Source: Glaciecola sp. 33A (GTDB lineage Bacteria > Pseudomonadota > Gammaproteobacteria > Enterobacterales > Alteromonadaceae). Taken from it: a stretch of 64,000 bases of DNA. The stretch's first letter is position 1. Every line of letters starts with the position of its first letter. The notes below the pieces were generated by a model. It had not been told where the DNA came from and made no database searches. It saw nothing but the letters and a program-made list of their open reading frames with translations. Made by a program: the position numbers and the translations under genes. Location of the stretch: positions 62,001 to 126,000 of the forward strand of contig NZ_PJAR01000036.1 in NCBI RefSeq assembly GCF_002836745.1, in the 5' to 3' direction. This document shows, in pieces, positions 11,172 through 20,264 of the stretch.

Positions 11172-12197
11172 ATGAGTAGCACAACACGGAATAAAACGGC
11201 GCTGAGCCAATGTTTTTTGTTAATTTTCTTGATGTCATTACTGCAATCGTGTCAGCGCCATCAAGCTTTACCAAACGCCTTAGAAAATTATAGTGAGCGA
11301 ATGTATAAAGTATTAGACCTTGAACAAAAGGACATACCCACGTTTGCTACCCTTGAATTTCCAAATAAAAACGCTTTTGCCGTCGACATACCTGAGTTAA
11401 ATATAAAAATGCGTGAATTTTATGCGATTGAAGGTTGTGCAATAAAACAATTGGTCGCTGAACGAAATACAGCCTTAGGTAAAATTCAACTTCCCTCCGT
11501 GCGCCTTAGCTATGAGTGGGTCCTCATCGAACGCTTACAACAGTGTATTAACAGTAATGCAAATAAACAAACCGACGCCGTTATTGAAAAAATGCAAGAC
11601 TGGGTATTACAAAAACAAGCTATATTGCCTTTAAACTGGGCAAATATGATGACTCAGAGTAATGAGTTTTATCTAGGGATTAGTTCGTCTGCAGGTTTTA
11701 TTGAGGGTAACGAGAATGATAATTTTACAGACGGCTTATTTGATTTAAAAAACTTAATTGCGATCAAAGATGACCCTAGCGCCAATATAATGGAAATGGA
11801 AGCCAGCTTACAATCAATTGCAAAACACCGTATTTATGCCCGTCTGTGGCGCTCACAATTACTGCTGCGCAATTACCTTAACGAAATGACAACCGATATA
11901 TCGCAATGGGCACTCACATTTACTTGTAAAACTAACCAGGACAAGGAAAAACTAGCCATTGTGCGCAATGTATTTACCCTATTTTTTATTCAAAATGTGC
12001 AAGCAATTGGCGCGCAAGTTAATCACTATCATTATCTTTTAAAACCTGAGTTTTTAAAACTCAGTAATGATGATCATTTACCAAACAACTTCACATTGAT
12101 AATAGAACAACATAATCAGACACAATTTGATGAATACCAACAGGCAATGCTGACTCATATAGAGATGTGGCAAGGTATTTTTAACAAGTGTGATTAG
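11172..12197 (+). CDS. DUF3080-like lipoprotein
   Basis: 341 residues from the ATG at 11172, 4 nt after the preceding stop; GAGGGG upstream serves as ribosome site. A longer frame from 11154 would overlap the previous gene. The signal peptide ends in SLLQSC, a lipobox, so this should be an outer- or inner-membrane lipoprotein. The rest is helical with paired cysteines and resembles the DUF3080 family found in Alteromonas, Vibrio and Pseudomonas relatives. No function is established. Confidence 0.75.
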   Translation: MSSTTRNKTALSQCFLLIFLMSLLQSCQRHQALPNALENYSERMYKVLDLEQKDIPTFATLEFPNKNAFAVDIPELNIKMREFYAIEGCAIKQLVAERNTALGKIQLPSVRLSYEWVLIERLQQCINSNANKQTDAVIEKMQDWVLQKQAILPLNWANMMTQSNEFYLGISSSAGFIEGNENDNFTDGLFDLKNLIAIKDDPSANIMEMEASLQSIAKHRIYARLWRSQLLLRNYLNEMTTDISQWALTFTCKTNQDKEKLAIVRNVFTLFFIQNVQAIGAQVNHYHYLLKPEFLKLSNDDHLPNNFTLIIEQHNQTQFDEYQQAMLTHIEMWQGIFNKCD

Positions 12198-12386
12198 CCT
12201 TTAGAGCCCCTATTTAAGAAATGTAGTATCAGCAAAAGTGCCGCTTACTCGCCATTTATCAAGCAACGGTCATCCTACCTCTATCATCTCAAATCTGCCG
12301 TTATTTGCATCTGAGCTGATAAAACATAAAAGTGCAGGCTTGCAGTCACAAAAGCGTAATAAATGATTCATAAAAGCGTAAAATCA

Positions 12387-12437
12387 CTGTCATTTTTTGT
12401 TCCTTAATTGTTCATTTTTCTGTCGTTTAATTGTCAT
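12387..12437 (+). promoter_or_regulatory. Pho box array upstream of the phosphatase genes
   Basis: CTGTCGT-TTAA-TTGTCAT (12420-12437) closely matches the PhoB site (CTGTCAT, 4 bp, CTGTCA). Further half-sites follow the same 11-bp phase upstream: CTGTCAT at 12387, TGTTCCT at 12398 and TGTTCAT at 12409. A weak -10 (TAGTCT) sits 10 bp downstream, as in PhoB-activated promoters lacking a -35 box. The rest of this 329-bp intergenic stretch shows nothing else except two AAAAGCGTAA repeats (around 12350 and 12372). Confidence 0.7.
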
Positions 12438-12526
12438 ATTTACTTTCTAGTCTAAAGCGGTCAAATGAAAACTTATTTTCATTGATTAGCGCTAAATCGA
12501 TCAACTTGGATTGTCTAGGAAAAATT

Positions 12527-14110
12527 ATGAATTTTATAAGAAAGATAGCGATTTGTTCACTAACAGCGAGCCTAAGTGCAATTGCTGCAGCAACACCATT
12601 ACCTGAACATCAAACATCAAATGTCTGGTATACAGATGCGCAAAGCAAATTGCTGGAAAAACTACAAACTAACAGCCGCTTTAAAGCCAAAAATGTCATT
12701 GTATTTATTGGTGATGGAATGGGTATTTCTACACTGACATCTGCGCGTATTTTGCAAGGTCAGCTAAATGATCAGCTTGGCGAAGAAGGCTACCTCAGCT
12801 TCGAGAAATTCCCTCATACAGCGCTTGTCAAAACCTATAACGTTGATGCACAAACGCCGGACTCTGCCGGCACTATGACCGCAATGATGTCAGGATTGAA
12901 GACTGACGTCGGGGTTATTGGTGTTGATGAAGATATTGTTCGCGGTGACTGTTCTACCGTTGCTGGCAACGAAGTTATTACCGCACTCGAACTAGCCGAA
13001 ATTAAAGGTTTAGCCACTGGCATTATTTCTACCGCGCGTATTACTCACGCGACACCCGCAGCAACTTATGCTAAGTCTGCAGACAGAAACTGGGAAGACA
13101 TATCTGATATGCCTGAAGCAGCCGTATTATCTGGCTGCACAGATATTGCAGACCAGCTAGTCAATTTTGAACACTATTTAGAAGCTCGCTATGCCGGTGT
13201 AGATGTAGACGGTATCGATGTCGCTTTTGGTGGTGGTCGCCGCCACTTCCTGCCGAAAGATGAGGCATTCAATAGCCCCGATGCATCTAGTGCTGTTGAG
13301 GGTGATCGTACCGATGGACGCGATCTGACTGCGGAATGGAAAGCAAAATACCCTCAGGGTAGCTACGTTTTTGATCAAACGGGGTTTGACGCAATTGATG
13401 CAGCAACCACAAAACAAGCATTTGGTTTATTCAATGAGTCGCATATGCAATATGAAGCAGACCGCCAAAATGATATCGCCGGCGAACCTAGCTTGACGCA
13501 GATGACGGAAAAAGCCATTGATATTCTCGATAATCAAGAAAAAGGTTTTTTCTTAATGGTTGAATCCGGTCGCATTGATCATGGTCATCATGCTGGCAGT
13601 GCCTATAACGCGCTAACAGATGCGATTGAATTATCAAATGCAGTAAAAAAAGCATATGACATGACCAACAAAGAAGACACTCTCATCTTGGTTACTGCTG
13701 ACCACGGTCACGTTTTCACCATTGCAGGGTATCCGAAGCGCGGCAACCCGATCCTTGGAAAAGTAGTTGGGGTAAATTCTGATACACCAGCACAGGACGC
13801 CGAGGGACAACCTTACACAACATTAGGCTACACCAATGGTCGTGGCATGATGGACTTGGGAAGTGAAACAAACGCTGACGCAGGCTATGCAATGGAGATT
13901 AATGCAGGACGCAAAGACATCTCGGCAATTAACACTGAATCTCCCGGTTTTCACCAAGAAGCGTTAGTGCCATTGACCTCTGAAACTCATAGCGGTGAGG
14001 ATGTAGCACTGCATGCAAATGGTCCAGGAGCACAGTTAGTTCAGGGTGTTATTGAGCAAAGTGCTTTATTTCACGTCATCAACCAAGCGCTTGATCTTAT
14101 CAACCAATAA
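12527..14110 (+). CDS. Alkaline phosphatase (PhoA superfamily), secreted
   Basis: 528 residues from the ATG at 12527 (TAGGA 6 nt upstream). The longer frame from 12431 would run through the Pho box. A signal peptide (about 1-22, ending AIAAA) directs export. Active-site motifs of the alkaline phosphatase superfamily are intact: metal Asp in FIGDGMG, nucleophile Ser113 in PDSAGT, ESGRIDHGHHAG, TADHGH, and the C-terminal metal His in SETHSGED. It hydrolyses phosphate monoesters in the periplasm or outside. It is the first of two paralogous genes 15 nt apart and is probably induced by phosphate starvation through the upstream Pho box. Confidence 0.93.
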   Translation: MNFIRKIAICSLTASLSAIAAATPLPEHQTSNVWYTDAQSKLLEKLQTNSRFKAKNVIVFIGDGMGISTLTSARILQGQLNDQLGEEGYLSFEKFPHTALVKTYNVDAQTPDSAGTMTAMMSGLKTDVGVIGVDEDIVRGDCSTVAGNEVITALELAEIKGLATGIISTARITHATPAATYAKSADRNWEDISDMPEAAVLSGCTDIADQLVNFEHYLEARYAGVDVDGIDVAFGGGRRHFLPKDEAFNSPDASSAVEGDRTDGRDLTAEWKAKYPQGSYVFDQTGFDAIDAATTKQAFGLFNESHMQYEADRQNDIAGEPSLTQMTEKAIDILDNQEKGFFLMVESGRIDHGHHAGSAYNALTDAIELSNAVKKAYDMTNKEDTLILVTADHGHVFTIAGYPKRGNPILGKVVGVNSDTPAQDAEGQPYTTLGYTNGRGMMDLGSETNADAGYAMEINAGRKDISAINTESPGFHQEALVPLTSETHSGEDVALHANGPGAQLVQGVIEQSALFHVINQALDLINQ

Positions 14111-14125
14111 TTAGGAAAAATTAGC

Positions 14126-16078
14126 ATGAAATATTTAAAATTCAGTCTTATCGCTGTTGCCGTAATTGGATTAAATGGTTGTTTATTAGAAGGCGATGAC
14201 GGCAGTAATGGAGTTGAGGGTGAGATAGGACAAACGGGCGCAGACGGTCAAAATGGTTCACCTGGCGCAAATAGCTTAGTTAAGCAAACCAATCTTGCTG
14301 TTGGCGATACCAATTGTCCAAATAGCGGTGTGCAATTTGACTCTGGTATTGACACAGATGCCAGCGGCAGCTTAGAAATCAGCGAAATTACCAACACAAG
14401 CTACGTGTGTGTTTCTGGGGTTACATCAGTGAGCTCTACCCAGCTTCTTAGCAGTTTGAATAACGACTGGTTTATTGACGGAGCAGCACTGGTTTCTGAG
14501 AATAAAAATACATGGCTCACCGCGACCAGTGGCACTGGTGTACAGAGCAACTTACCTGATACACAGCAAGTAACTTCCTATGCAACGAATAGCTCAGCGC
14601 AACAAGCTGCCTTAATTCAACAACTAAAAGGGTCAGCTAAGAATGTAATTTTGTTTGTTGGTGACGGCATGGGCGTCTCTACGGTGACTGCATCTCGAAT
14701 ATTGGAAGGTCAGCTAAACGGCCAATTAGGCGAAGAAAACAGCCTTTCTTTCGACCGCTTTCCGTTTGCCGGTTTAGCAAAAACCTACAATGTCGACGCA
14801 CAAACACCTGATTCAGCAGGCACAATGACAGCGATGGTAAGTGGTGTTAAAACCGATGTAGGTGTCATTGGTGTTGACGAGGATATTGTCCGCGGAGATT
14901 GCTCAACCGTCGCTGGAAATGAACTTATTACCGCTCTTGAACTTGCAGAGTTAGCAGGTAAATCGACCGGTATTATATCCACGGCTAGGATCACCCACGC
15001 AACGCCAGCAGCAACTTATGCTAAGTCCGCCGACCGTAATTGGGAAGATATTTCTGATATGCCCGACGCTGCTGTAACCGCAGGCTGTAAAGACATAGCC
15101 GAGCAACTGATTAACTTTGAGGTGAATTTGGAAGCGCGTTTTGACGGTGTTGATGTGAATGGACTTGAAGTCGTTTTTGGTGGTGGTAGACGTCACTTCC
15201 TACCAAAAGACGCCGCCTTTAATAGCCCCGATGCGGCCAGTAATGTAGAAGGAGATCGTACCGATGGACGTGACCTAACAGCGGAGTGGTCTTCCACCTA
15301 TCCTGCAGGGTCTTATGTATTTGATCAAACTGGCTTTGATGCAATTGATACCAATATAGCAACCAATGTATTTGGCTTGTTTAACGAATCTCACATGCAG
15401 TACGAGGCCGATCGGAGCAATGATATTGCTGGCGAACCTAGCATTGCAGAAATGACTCGCAAGGCTATTGCAATTTTGGACAACAATCCAAAGGGCTTTT
15501 TCCTATCGGTTGAATCTGGTCGTATCGATCATAGCCATCATGCTGGCAGCGCTTATGGTGCATTAACTGACACCATTGCGTTCTCGGAGGCTATTGCAAT
15601 TGCTGATGAAATGACCAATGACGAGGACACACTAATTATTGTGACCGCCGACCATGGTCACGTATTTACCATTGCAGGATACCCGAAGCGCGGCAATCCT
15701 ATACTAGGTAAAGTTATTGGTGTTGGTCAAACAGAAGCGACACTCGCTGCTGATGACAAACCTTACACCACTCTGGGCTATACCAATGGAAGAGGTTTCC
15801 AAAACTTAGGCAATGAGATTACCAACGCCGATGCCGCTTATGCTATGCCAATCGCTGCGGGTCGCCACGATTTAACTGAGGTAAATACTGAATCTAGTGG
15901 TTTTCATCAAGAGGCGTTGGTGCCATTAACCAGTGAAACACACTCAGGTGAAGATGTGGGGATCTACGCCAAAGGACCGGGCGCTTTTTTAGTCAATGGT
16001 ACCAATGAACAGCACATGATTTATCACGTGATGGACTTTGCTAGCGATTTAACAGGTAAGGCAAATAGTAACTTATAA
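14126..16078 (+). CDS. Alkaline phosphatase lipoprotein with collagen-like and EF-hand-like N-terminal region
   Basis: 650 residues. The signal peptide ends in the lipobox LNGC (Cys19). Residues 23-49 are nine Gly-X-Y triplets, collagen-like. Residues 76-87 (DTDASGSLEISE) match a calcium-binding EF-hand loop, and flanking cysteines (64, 94) may form a disulfide. From about 170 it is a full PhoA-type domain with GDGMG, nucleophile Ser230 in PDSAGT, TADHGH and SETHSGED, very similar to the upstream enzyme. The gene pair looks like a tandem duplication in which this copy became a surface-anchored, stalked enzyme. It is co-transcribed with the first copy and ends at a clear terminator. Confidence 0.93.
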   Translation: MKYLKFSLIAVAVIGLNGCLLEGDDGSNGVEGEIGQTGADGQNGSPGANSLVKQTNLAVGDTNCPNSGVQFDSGIDTDASGSLEISEITNTSYVCVSGVTSVSSTQLLSSLNNDWFIDGAALVSENKNTWLTATSGTGVQSNLPDTQQVTSYATNSSAQQAALIQQLKGSAKNVILFVGDGMGVSTVTASRILEGQLNGQLGEENSLSFDRFPFAGLAKTYNVDAQTPDSAGTMTAMVSGVKTDVGVIGVDEDIVRGDCSTVAGNELITALELAELAGKSTGIISTARITHATPAATYAKSADRNWEDISDMPDAAVTAGCKDIAEQLINFEVNLEARFDGVDVNGLEVVFGGGRRHFLPKDAAFNSPDAASNVEGDRTDGRDLTAEWSSTYPAGSYVFDQTGFDAIDTNIATNVFGLFNESHMQYEADRSNDIAGEPSIAEMTRKAIAILDNNPKGFFLSVESGRIDHSHHAGSAYGALTDTIAFSEAIAIADEMTNDEDTLIIVTADHGHVFTIAGYPKRGNPILGKVIGVGQTEATLAADDKPYTTLGYTNGRGFQNLGNEITNADAAYAMPIAAGRHDLTEVNTESSGFHQEALVPLTSETHSGEDVGIYAKGPGAFLVNGTNEQHMIYHVMDFASDLTGKANSNL

Positions 16079-16092
16079 TTCAGCCTTGAAGT

Positions 16093-16120
16093 AAAGCGGA
16101 TGTTTAACCATCCGCTTTTT
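16093..16120 (+). terminator. Terminator of the phosphatase operon
   Basis: Stem AAAGCGGATG / CATCCGCTTT with a 6-nt loop and a terminal T run, 15 nt after the stop of the second phosphatase gene. Confidence 0.9.
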
Positions 16121-16278
16121 GTCGTTGAGCCAATGCAGTCTGATTATTATATACCCATTATTAATCGATAAATTATAAACAATTCAATTATAACCAGATC
16201 AACGGCATCAATTAACGTTAGCTGCGTTGCTACGCTGAATTGAGCTATAATTAAAATGAAAACGGACGACCACACACT

Positions 16279-17157
16279 ATGAAATTTTTATTCTTATTGA
16301 CACTAAGATCGATACAAAACCTGAATAACAAGCGCCTTCTAATCGTCGGTATCATTGCGTTTAGCACCCAAGCCTATGGTAATTCAACGATTGGCGCTGA
16401 GACGCCGTTAAAGCCAACGTCATTATCATTATCAATACAGCACCAATGCAGCGACCCAGCTTCATCAGCGAGTCACCTTATTGCAGAGTATGAAATTGTA
16501 AAGTATGCAATTGTAAAGAGCGATACCTCGAGTAATAAACTAAACCAAGCTATACAGCTAGTATTAGTTAGAAACAGCAACGAAGTCGCGCATCAATACC
16601 CTCAAACCGAGATTACTGAGTCTTGGCAATTAAATCACGCGGAACAGATAAAAAGCGTTCGATTTTTCGATAAGCATGCACGAGCTATTGAATATCAACC
16701 GAATGAAAGAGTGCATGGCAAAACAGAAACCGACTGGTCTTATCGCAATCAATTGATAAGCGATTCACTGCTAAATAAATTTACAACTACAAAGGTAAGT
16801 AATGAGGGTTGTAATCGGTTAGAAAGTAAAACCTATACTAATCGTCAGATTACTATGCATCTTACTTGGTTTTCTGAGCTACGTATTGTCAATACCTTTA
16901 GTATAAAAGATAAGCAATCTGGTGCTACGTTAGAGTCATGGTCTTTGCAATCGATTCAACTAAGTAGTGACCAGATCACGCCTTTTTTCAAGACTAGACA
17001 TGGCTATTTAGCAACTGACTTTGCTGATATTGGTGATGACCATACTGACCCCTTTTTGACCAACATGATGAACTTGGGTTTTATAGAATTTGGGGCTTCG
17101 GGGTTTTATGATACTCAAGGAAACGCCATGACTGATAACAAAGGCCATGCCCACTAA
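16279..17157 (+). CDS. Exported protein of unknown function
   Basis: 292 residues and no family that I recognise. The N-terminus has a basic stretch and a hydrophobic segment ending FSTQAYG, consistent with a signal peptide and a periplasmic or outer-membrane location. The mature part is rich in Ser, Thr and Gln, with single cysteines near the start (QHQCSD) and middle (NEGCNRL). The end is polar (TDNKGHAH), with clustered His and Asp in DDHTDP. It stands alone between two terminator-bounded units. Confidence 0.6.
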   Translation: MKFLFLLTLRSIQNLNNKRLLIVGIIAFSTQAYGNSTIGAETPLKPTSLSLSIQHQCSDPASSASHLIAEYEIVKYAIVKSDTSSNKLNQAIQLVLVRNSNEVAHQYPQTEITESWQLNHAEQIKSVRFFDKHARAIEYQPNERVHGKTETDWSYRNQLISDSLLNKFTTTKVSNEGCNRLESKTYTNRQITMHLTWFSELRIVNTFSIKDKQSGATLESWSLQSIQLSSDQITPFFKTRHGYLATDFADIGDDHTDPFLTNMMNLGFIEFGASGFYDTQGNAMTDNKGHAH

Positions 17158-17348
17158 ATTTTCAGGTGCAAAGTAGTTAGGATAAAAATCGAAGAAAGAA
17201 AAGCAAAGCGAACTTCTATTTGCGTTTGTCGGTATATAAGTTATCAAGTGTTTTTTAGATTAAGACGCTTGAGTATCAGGTATTGGATATACGAGCTCAT
17301 TTATCTACGCTTATCATTTGCAATTAACAAAAAAAGAGAACCGCAAAC

Positions 17349-17741
17349 ATGTTTGACACAATTCAGTTAGTTTTACTATCCGTCATTTTTGGTGGAATGG
17401 TGACGTTCCAAATTCTTTTTGCGCCTTTGGTTTTTATTAAACTAGGTATCGATACCGCTCGACCTTTTATTAGAGCGTTCTTTCCTTTCTACTATCTGTA
17501 TTTCTCTATTTTCAGCTTCGCTTATTTAATTGTTTGTTTACTGGCAAGTGATGGTATTCAAGCCATTATTGCAGGTGTTGCATTGGTGGGCTTCTTGATT
17601 TCCCGCCAAATATTAATGCCAATGGCAAACGCAGCGTCTGACAGTAGTCAAAAATCAAAATTTGATTTATTGCACCGAGGGACAGTAGTAATCAACACGC
17701 TGCAATTAGTCGCTTTTTTTAGTGCATTGGTATTGCTGTAA
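17349..17741 (+). CDS. DUF4149/TMEM205-like membrane protein
   Basis: 130 residues with four predicted transmembrane helices (about 5-27, 46-66, 70-88 and 111-130). The layout and the block FGGMVTFQILFAPLVF resemble small inner-membrane proteins of the DUF4149 group. The conserved RQILMPMANA stretch lies in the loop before the last helix. Function is unknown. No operon partner on this strand. Confidence 0.65.
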   Translation: MFDTIQLVLLSVIFGGMVTFQILFAPLVFIKLGIDTARPFIRAFFPFYYLYFSIFSFAYLIVCLLASDGIQAIIAGVALVGFLISRQILMPMANAASDSSQKSKFDLLHRGTVVINTLQLVAFFSALVLL

Positions 17742-17818
17742 ATTTGTGGTTTTAGTCTTTAGCCTGCTATCTGTTTTTGTCTTAGTAATAGATTTAGTTA
17801 ATTGTTGGTGAACAATAA

Positions 17819-17953
17819 AGTAGTCAGTCATGGTCTATACAAGCAGGCATTAACAACTTGCTAGACGAAGACTATTACAGCAGAGTCAAAAATGGTGGTA
17901 TTGGGCCAGCTACTGAGCGCACAGTTTACTTTGGTTTTATATATCGACTGTAA
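17819..17953 (+). pseudogene. Remnant of a TonB-dependent receptor C-terminus
   Basis: After an in-frame TAA, one frame reads SSQSWSIQAGINNLLDEDYY, then RVKNGGIGPATERTVYFGF and IYRL before a stop. This is the characteristic end of a TonB-dependent outer-membrane receptor: a NLLDEDYY-type turn, a last beta strand and a terminal aromatic/Arg motif. No receptor body precedes it and no start is available, so it is a decayed 3' fragment of about 44 codons. The rest of the 478-bp stretch 17742-18219 shows no gene. Confidence 0.7.
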
Positions 17954-18219
17954 ATATTAACCGAATTAGCTATATTGAACGTCACTCTTGGTGCATTGGA
18001 TGATAGTCCCGTGCACTATTTCTTGGTTACTTTACTCTTTATTGTATAAATAGAGCATCAAAATACTGAGCACAAAGTACCTAAATAACGACTTATCAAC
18101 ATCTTCTTATACGCTTATCTTACTTATAATGTGTGGTACATCGTTAAATTACACTATCAGAGTAATTAAATGAATCATCTCGAATTAGTAGAAACGGAAG
18201 CCTTCATTGCGAGTGGTTT

Positions 18220-19356
18220 TTAGAACACTAAGCGACCACTGGCGATCAATCCAATCAAAAGTCCTGAAAAACCAGTTGCCATACCAACCGACAGACATAA
18301 ATAATTAACGACTATGACTACTTTACTTGCTTTTTTGCCTGCAGCATTCGCTGCATGCGTGTGAATTAAATTCATAGTGCGCACCATTAACAAAACGACG
18401 CCTATAGCAAAGCCTGAATAAGTGAAGACGGGTCCAATCCATCCGCTGGTAAACTCGTATCCCGCTGTAATAATAAATCCCCACGCAATTACCCAGGCAA
18501 TGGTTTCGTTACGATAGCGCTTAAGCAATTTTTTGTGCGATGCTTGCCCGAGTTTTTTCATCGCTATATTAGATGACCAGATTATGGCAAAAACGGCTAT
18601 AAACGCGCCTAATAAAGAGCCGCCAACCACCATTAAAAACTTCACCAAAAAGCTAGACACCGGCTTACTAGTAGCGCCAATACTGGCCGCGAGGGTCGCC
18701 GCTGCAATTGGTGCCGAAGGTACAAGTAAACTCATTACTAATGCACTAAATCCTAATGTAGGCGCTGTACTATAGATATAGGCACTAGCTGTTTTTAAGA
18801 GCTTAACTTTGAGCGTTTGGCGAACTCTCGATAGCTTTTTTCGCACATTATCCTCAGTCAAACTTAACAATACAGCAACCTGCTTACTCGATTTTTCTTC
18901 ACGATAATAAAGCAATATAATTTCACGCTCTTCTTGAGCTAGTTCATCAATAAATTTGCGTAGCAAAAGCTTTTTATTGTTTATGTAGAGCTGTTCCTCG
19001 CACTCCATTTTCGGATCAGCAAGTTGTTCCAGAATAAGGTCATATTGAACAGAATCGAGCTTGTCTTTTATTTTATTGTCGCGCAAAAAATTGAAGGCGG
19101 TGTATCTTGTACTTTGCCGAACCCACGGTAGAAAGCTACTTGGGTTTTTTAACTGATTAAGATTTTGCCATACCGACACGAACACTTGTTGTGCGACTTC
19201 CTCGCTATCATCTATATCTTTTACAATAGCTAGCGCAATCGTGGTGACCAAGTTTTGGCAGTGTTTTATAAGGCGCTCGTAGGCGTGCATATCGCCGTTT
19301 TGAGCCAGCAATACGTCTTTCACTAAAAGACTCGACTGCTCTATTGAGTGCTCCAT
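18220..19356 (-). CDS. ECF-type sigma factor fused to a membrane domain
   Basis: 378 residues, about twice the length of an ordinary ECF sigma factor. Residues 18-90 are sigma region 2 (DDSEEVAQQVFVSVWQ and the region 2.4 part PWVRQSTRYTAFNFLR). Residues 135-185 are region 4, with the helix-turn-helix EEKSSKQVAVLLSLTEDNVR. From about 195 to 378 there are five hydrophobic helices (about 197-225, 236-263, 284-300, 305-327 and 346-371). This suggests a sigma factor held at the membrane without a separate anti-sigma. Its ATG overlaps the stop of the upstream hydrolase gene (TAATG), so translation is coupled. Confidence 0.85.
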   Translation of the reverse strand: MEHSIEQSSLLVKDVLLAQNGDMHAYERLIKHCQNLVTTIALAIVKDIDDSEEVAQQVFVSVWQNLNQLKNPSSFLPWVRQSTRYTAFNFLRDNKIKDKLDSVQYDLILEQLADPKMECEEQLYINNKKLLLRKFIDELAQEEREIILLYYREEKSSKQVAVLLSLTEDNVRKKLSRVRQTLKVKLLKTASAYIYSTAPTLGFSALVMSLLVPSAPIAAATLAASIGATSKPVSSFLVKFLMVVGGSLLGAFIAVFAIIWSSNIAMKKLGQASHKKLLKRYRNETIAWVIAWGFIITAGYEFTSGWIGPVFTYSGFAIGVVLLMVRTMNLIHTHAANAAGKKASKVVIVVNYLCLSVGMATGFSGLLIGLIASGRLVF

Positions 19357-20264
19357 TACTCTTCTCCTAAAAACTGCGTAATTTGCTGACTAACCCAATC
19401 AAGGTCATCAAAAAACATAAAATGGCGAACCGTCGTATTCATAACAACTTTTGCGTTATTAACCTTTTCGAATTGCTGCCAGTACAGCGCACTAATCTGT
19501 TCATGTTGAGCCTCCTGCATAACCCCTCCAGACGCGCCAAGCATCAGAATATGCGTATTTGAATGTGTTAAAAGTTTACGCATATCTGTGGTTAGTGCAT
19601 CAAATATAGCATTGCCTACCGTCACTGGATTCGACTGCTTAGCCATATCAACAATTTTCCCTTGGTCGCTGGCTGATGTGGCTTGAATAGATACTCCTTG
19701 TTGGGTTTGCACTGCTAATTGGTTCTTACTCATATTTGCATACATGGCTCTGATATTTTGGGCTTGAGGCATCATCATATCGACAGTTGTTGAGTTTGTA
19801 CGAGTAAAAATAGGACCAATAAAAGGCAGCCCATCTATTGAGACCAGCTTACCTATTTTATCTTGATAATTACTTGCGAGCATAAAACCAGTTAGACCGC
19901 CCATGCTATGCCCTACTATATGTGGTCTTTGTAAATTATTATTATCTATATACCTTAATAGGTCTTGTACTAAGCTGGTTAAGCTGAAATTATCTCCACC
20001 CGGTGTACTCGCGAAACCTTTTACCGAAACTAGGTGAACTTCATAGTGAGGTGAGAGTTCCGCCGCTAAGTTATTAAACACGCTAGCGTCAGACATTAGC
20101 CCAGGAATTAGAATTAGTACTTGGCCTTGGTCTTTTCCTTTTATCTCAACTTCAAAAGATCCTTGATCGGAAGCGTGTAATTGAAAGCAAAATAGTAAAA
20201 CGCAGAAACCCGTGATGAGTTTAATTGTGTGGGGTTTAAAATGGACCATATTAATTATTGTCAT
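19356..20264 (-). CDS. Exported alpha/beta-hydrolase
   Basis: 302 residues. Signal peptide at about 13-31 (ending LHA), so periplasmic or secreted. The alpha/beta-hydrolase fold is marked by the oxyanion region ILIPGLMSDASVF, the nucleophile elbow GHSMGG (Ser120) and a C-terminal TVRHFMF that supplies the catalytic His. The substrate cannot be named; lipase, esterase or lactonase activity are all possible. A second start (Met6) is possible. It is the first gene of a two-gene unit with the membrane-fused sigma factor, suggesting that the hydrolase works on the signal or shares its regulation. Confidence 0.85.
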   Translation of the reverse strand: MTIINMVHFKPHTIKLITGFCVLLFCFQLHASDQGSFEVEIKGKDQGQVLILIPGLMSDASVFNNLAAELSPHYEVHLVSVKGFASTPGGDNFSLTSLVQDLLRYIDNNNLQRPHIVGHSMGGLTGFMLASNYQDKIGKLVSIDGLPFIGPIFTRTNSTTVDMMMPQAQNIRAMYANMSKNQLAVQTQQGVSIQATSASDQGKIVDMAKQSNPVTVGNAIFDALTTDMRKLLTHSNTHILMLGASGGVMQEAQHEQISALYWQQFEKVNNAKVVMNTTVRHFMFFDDLDWVSQQITQFLGEE

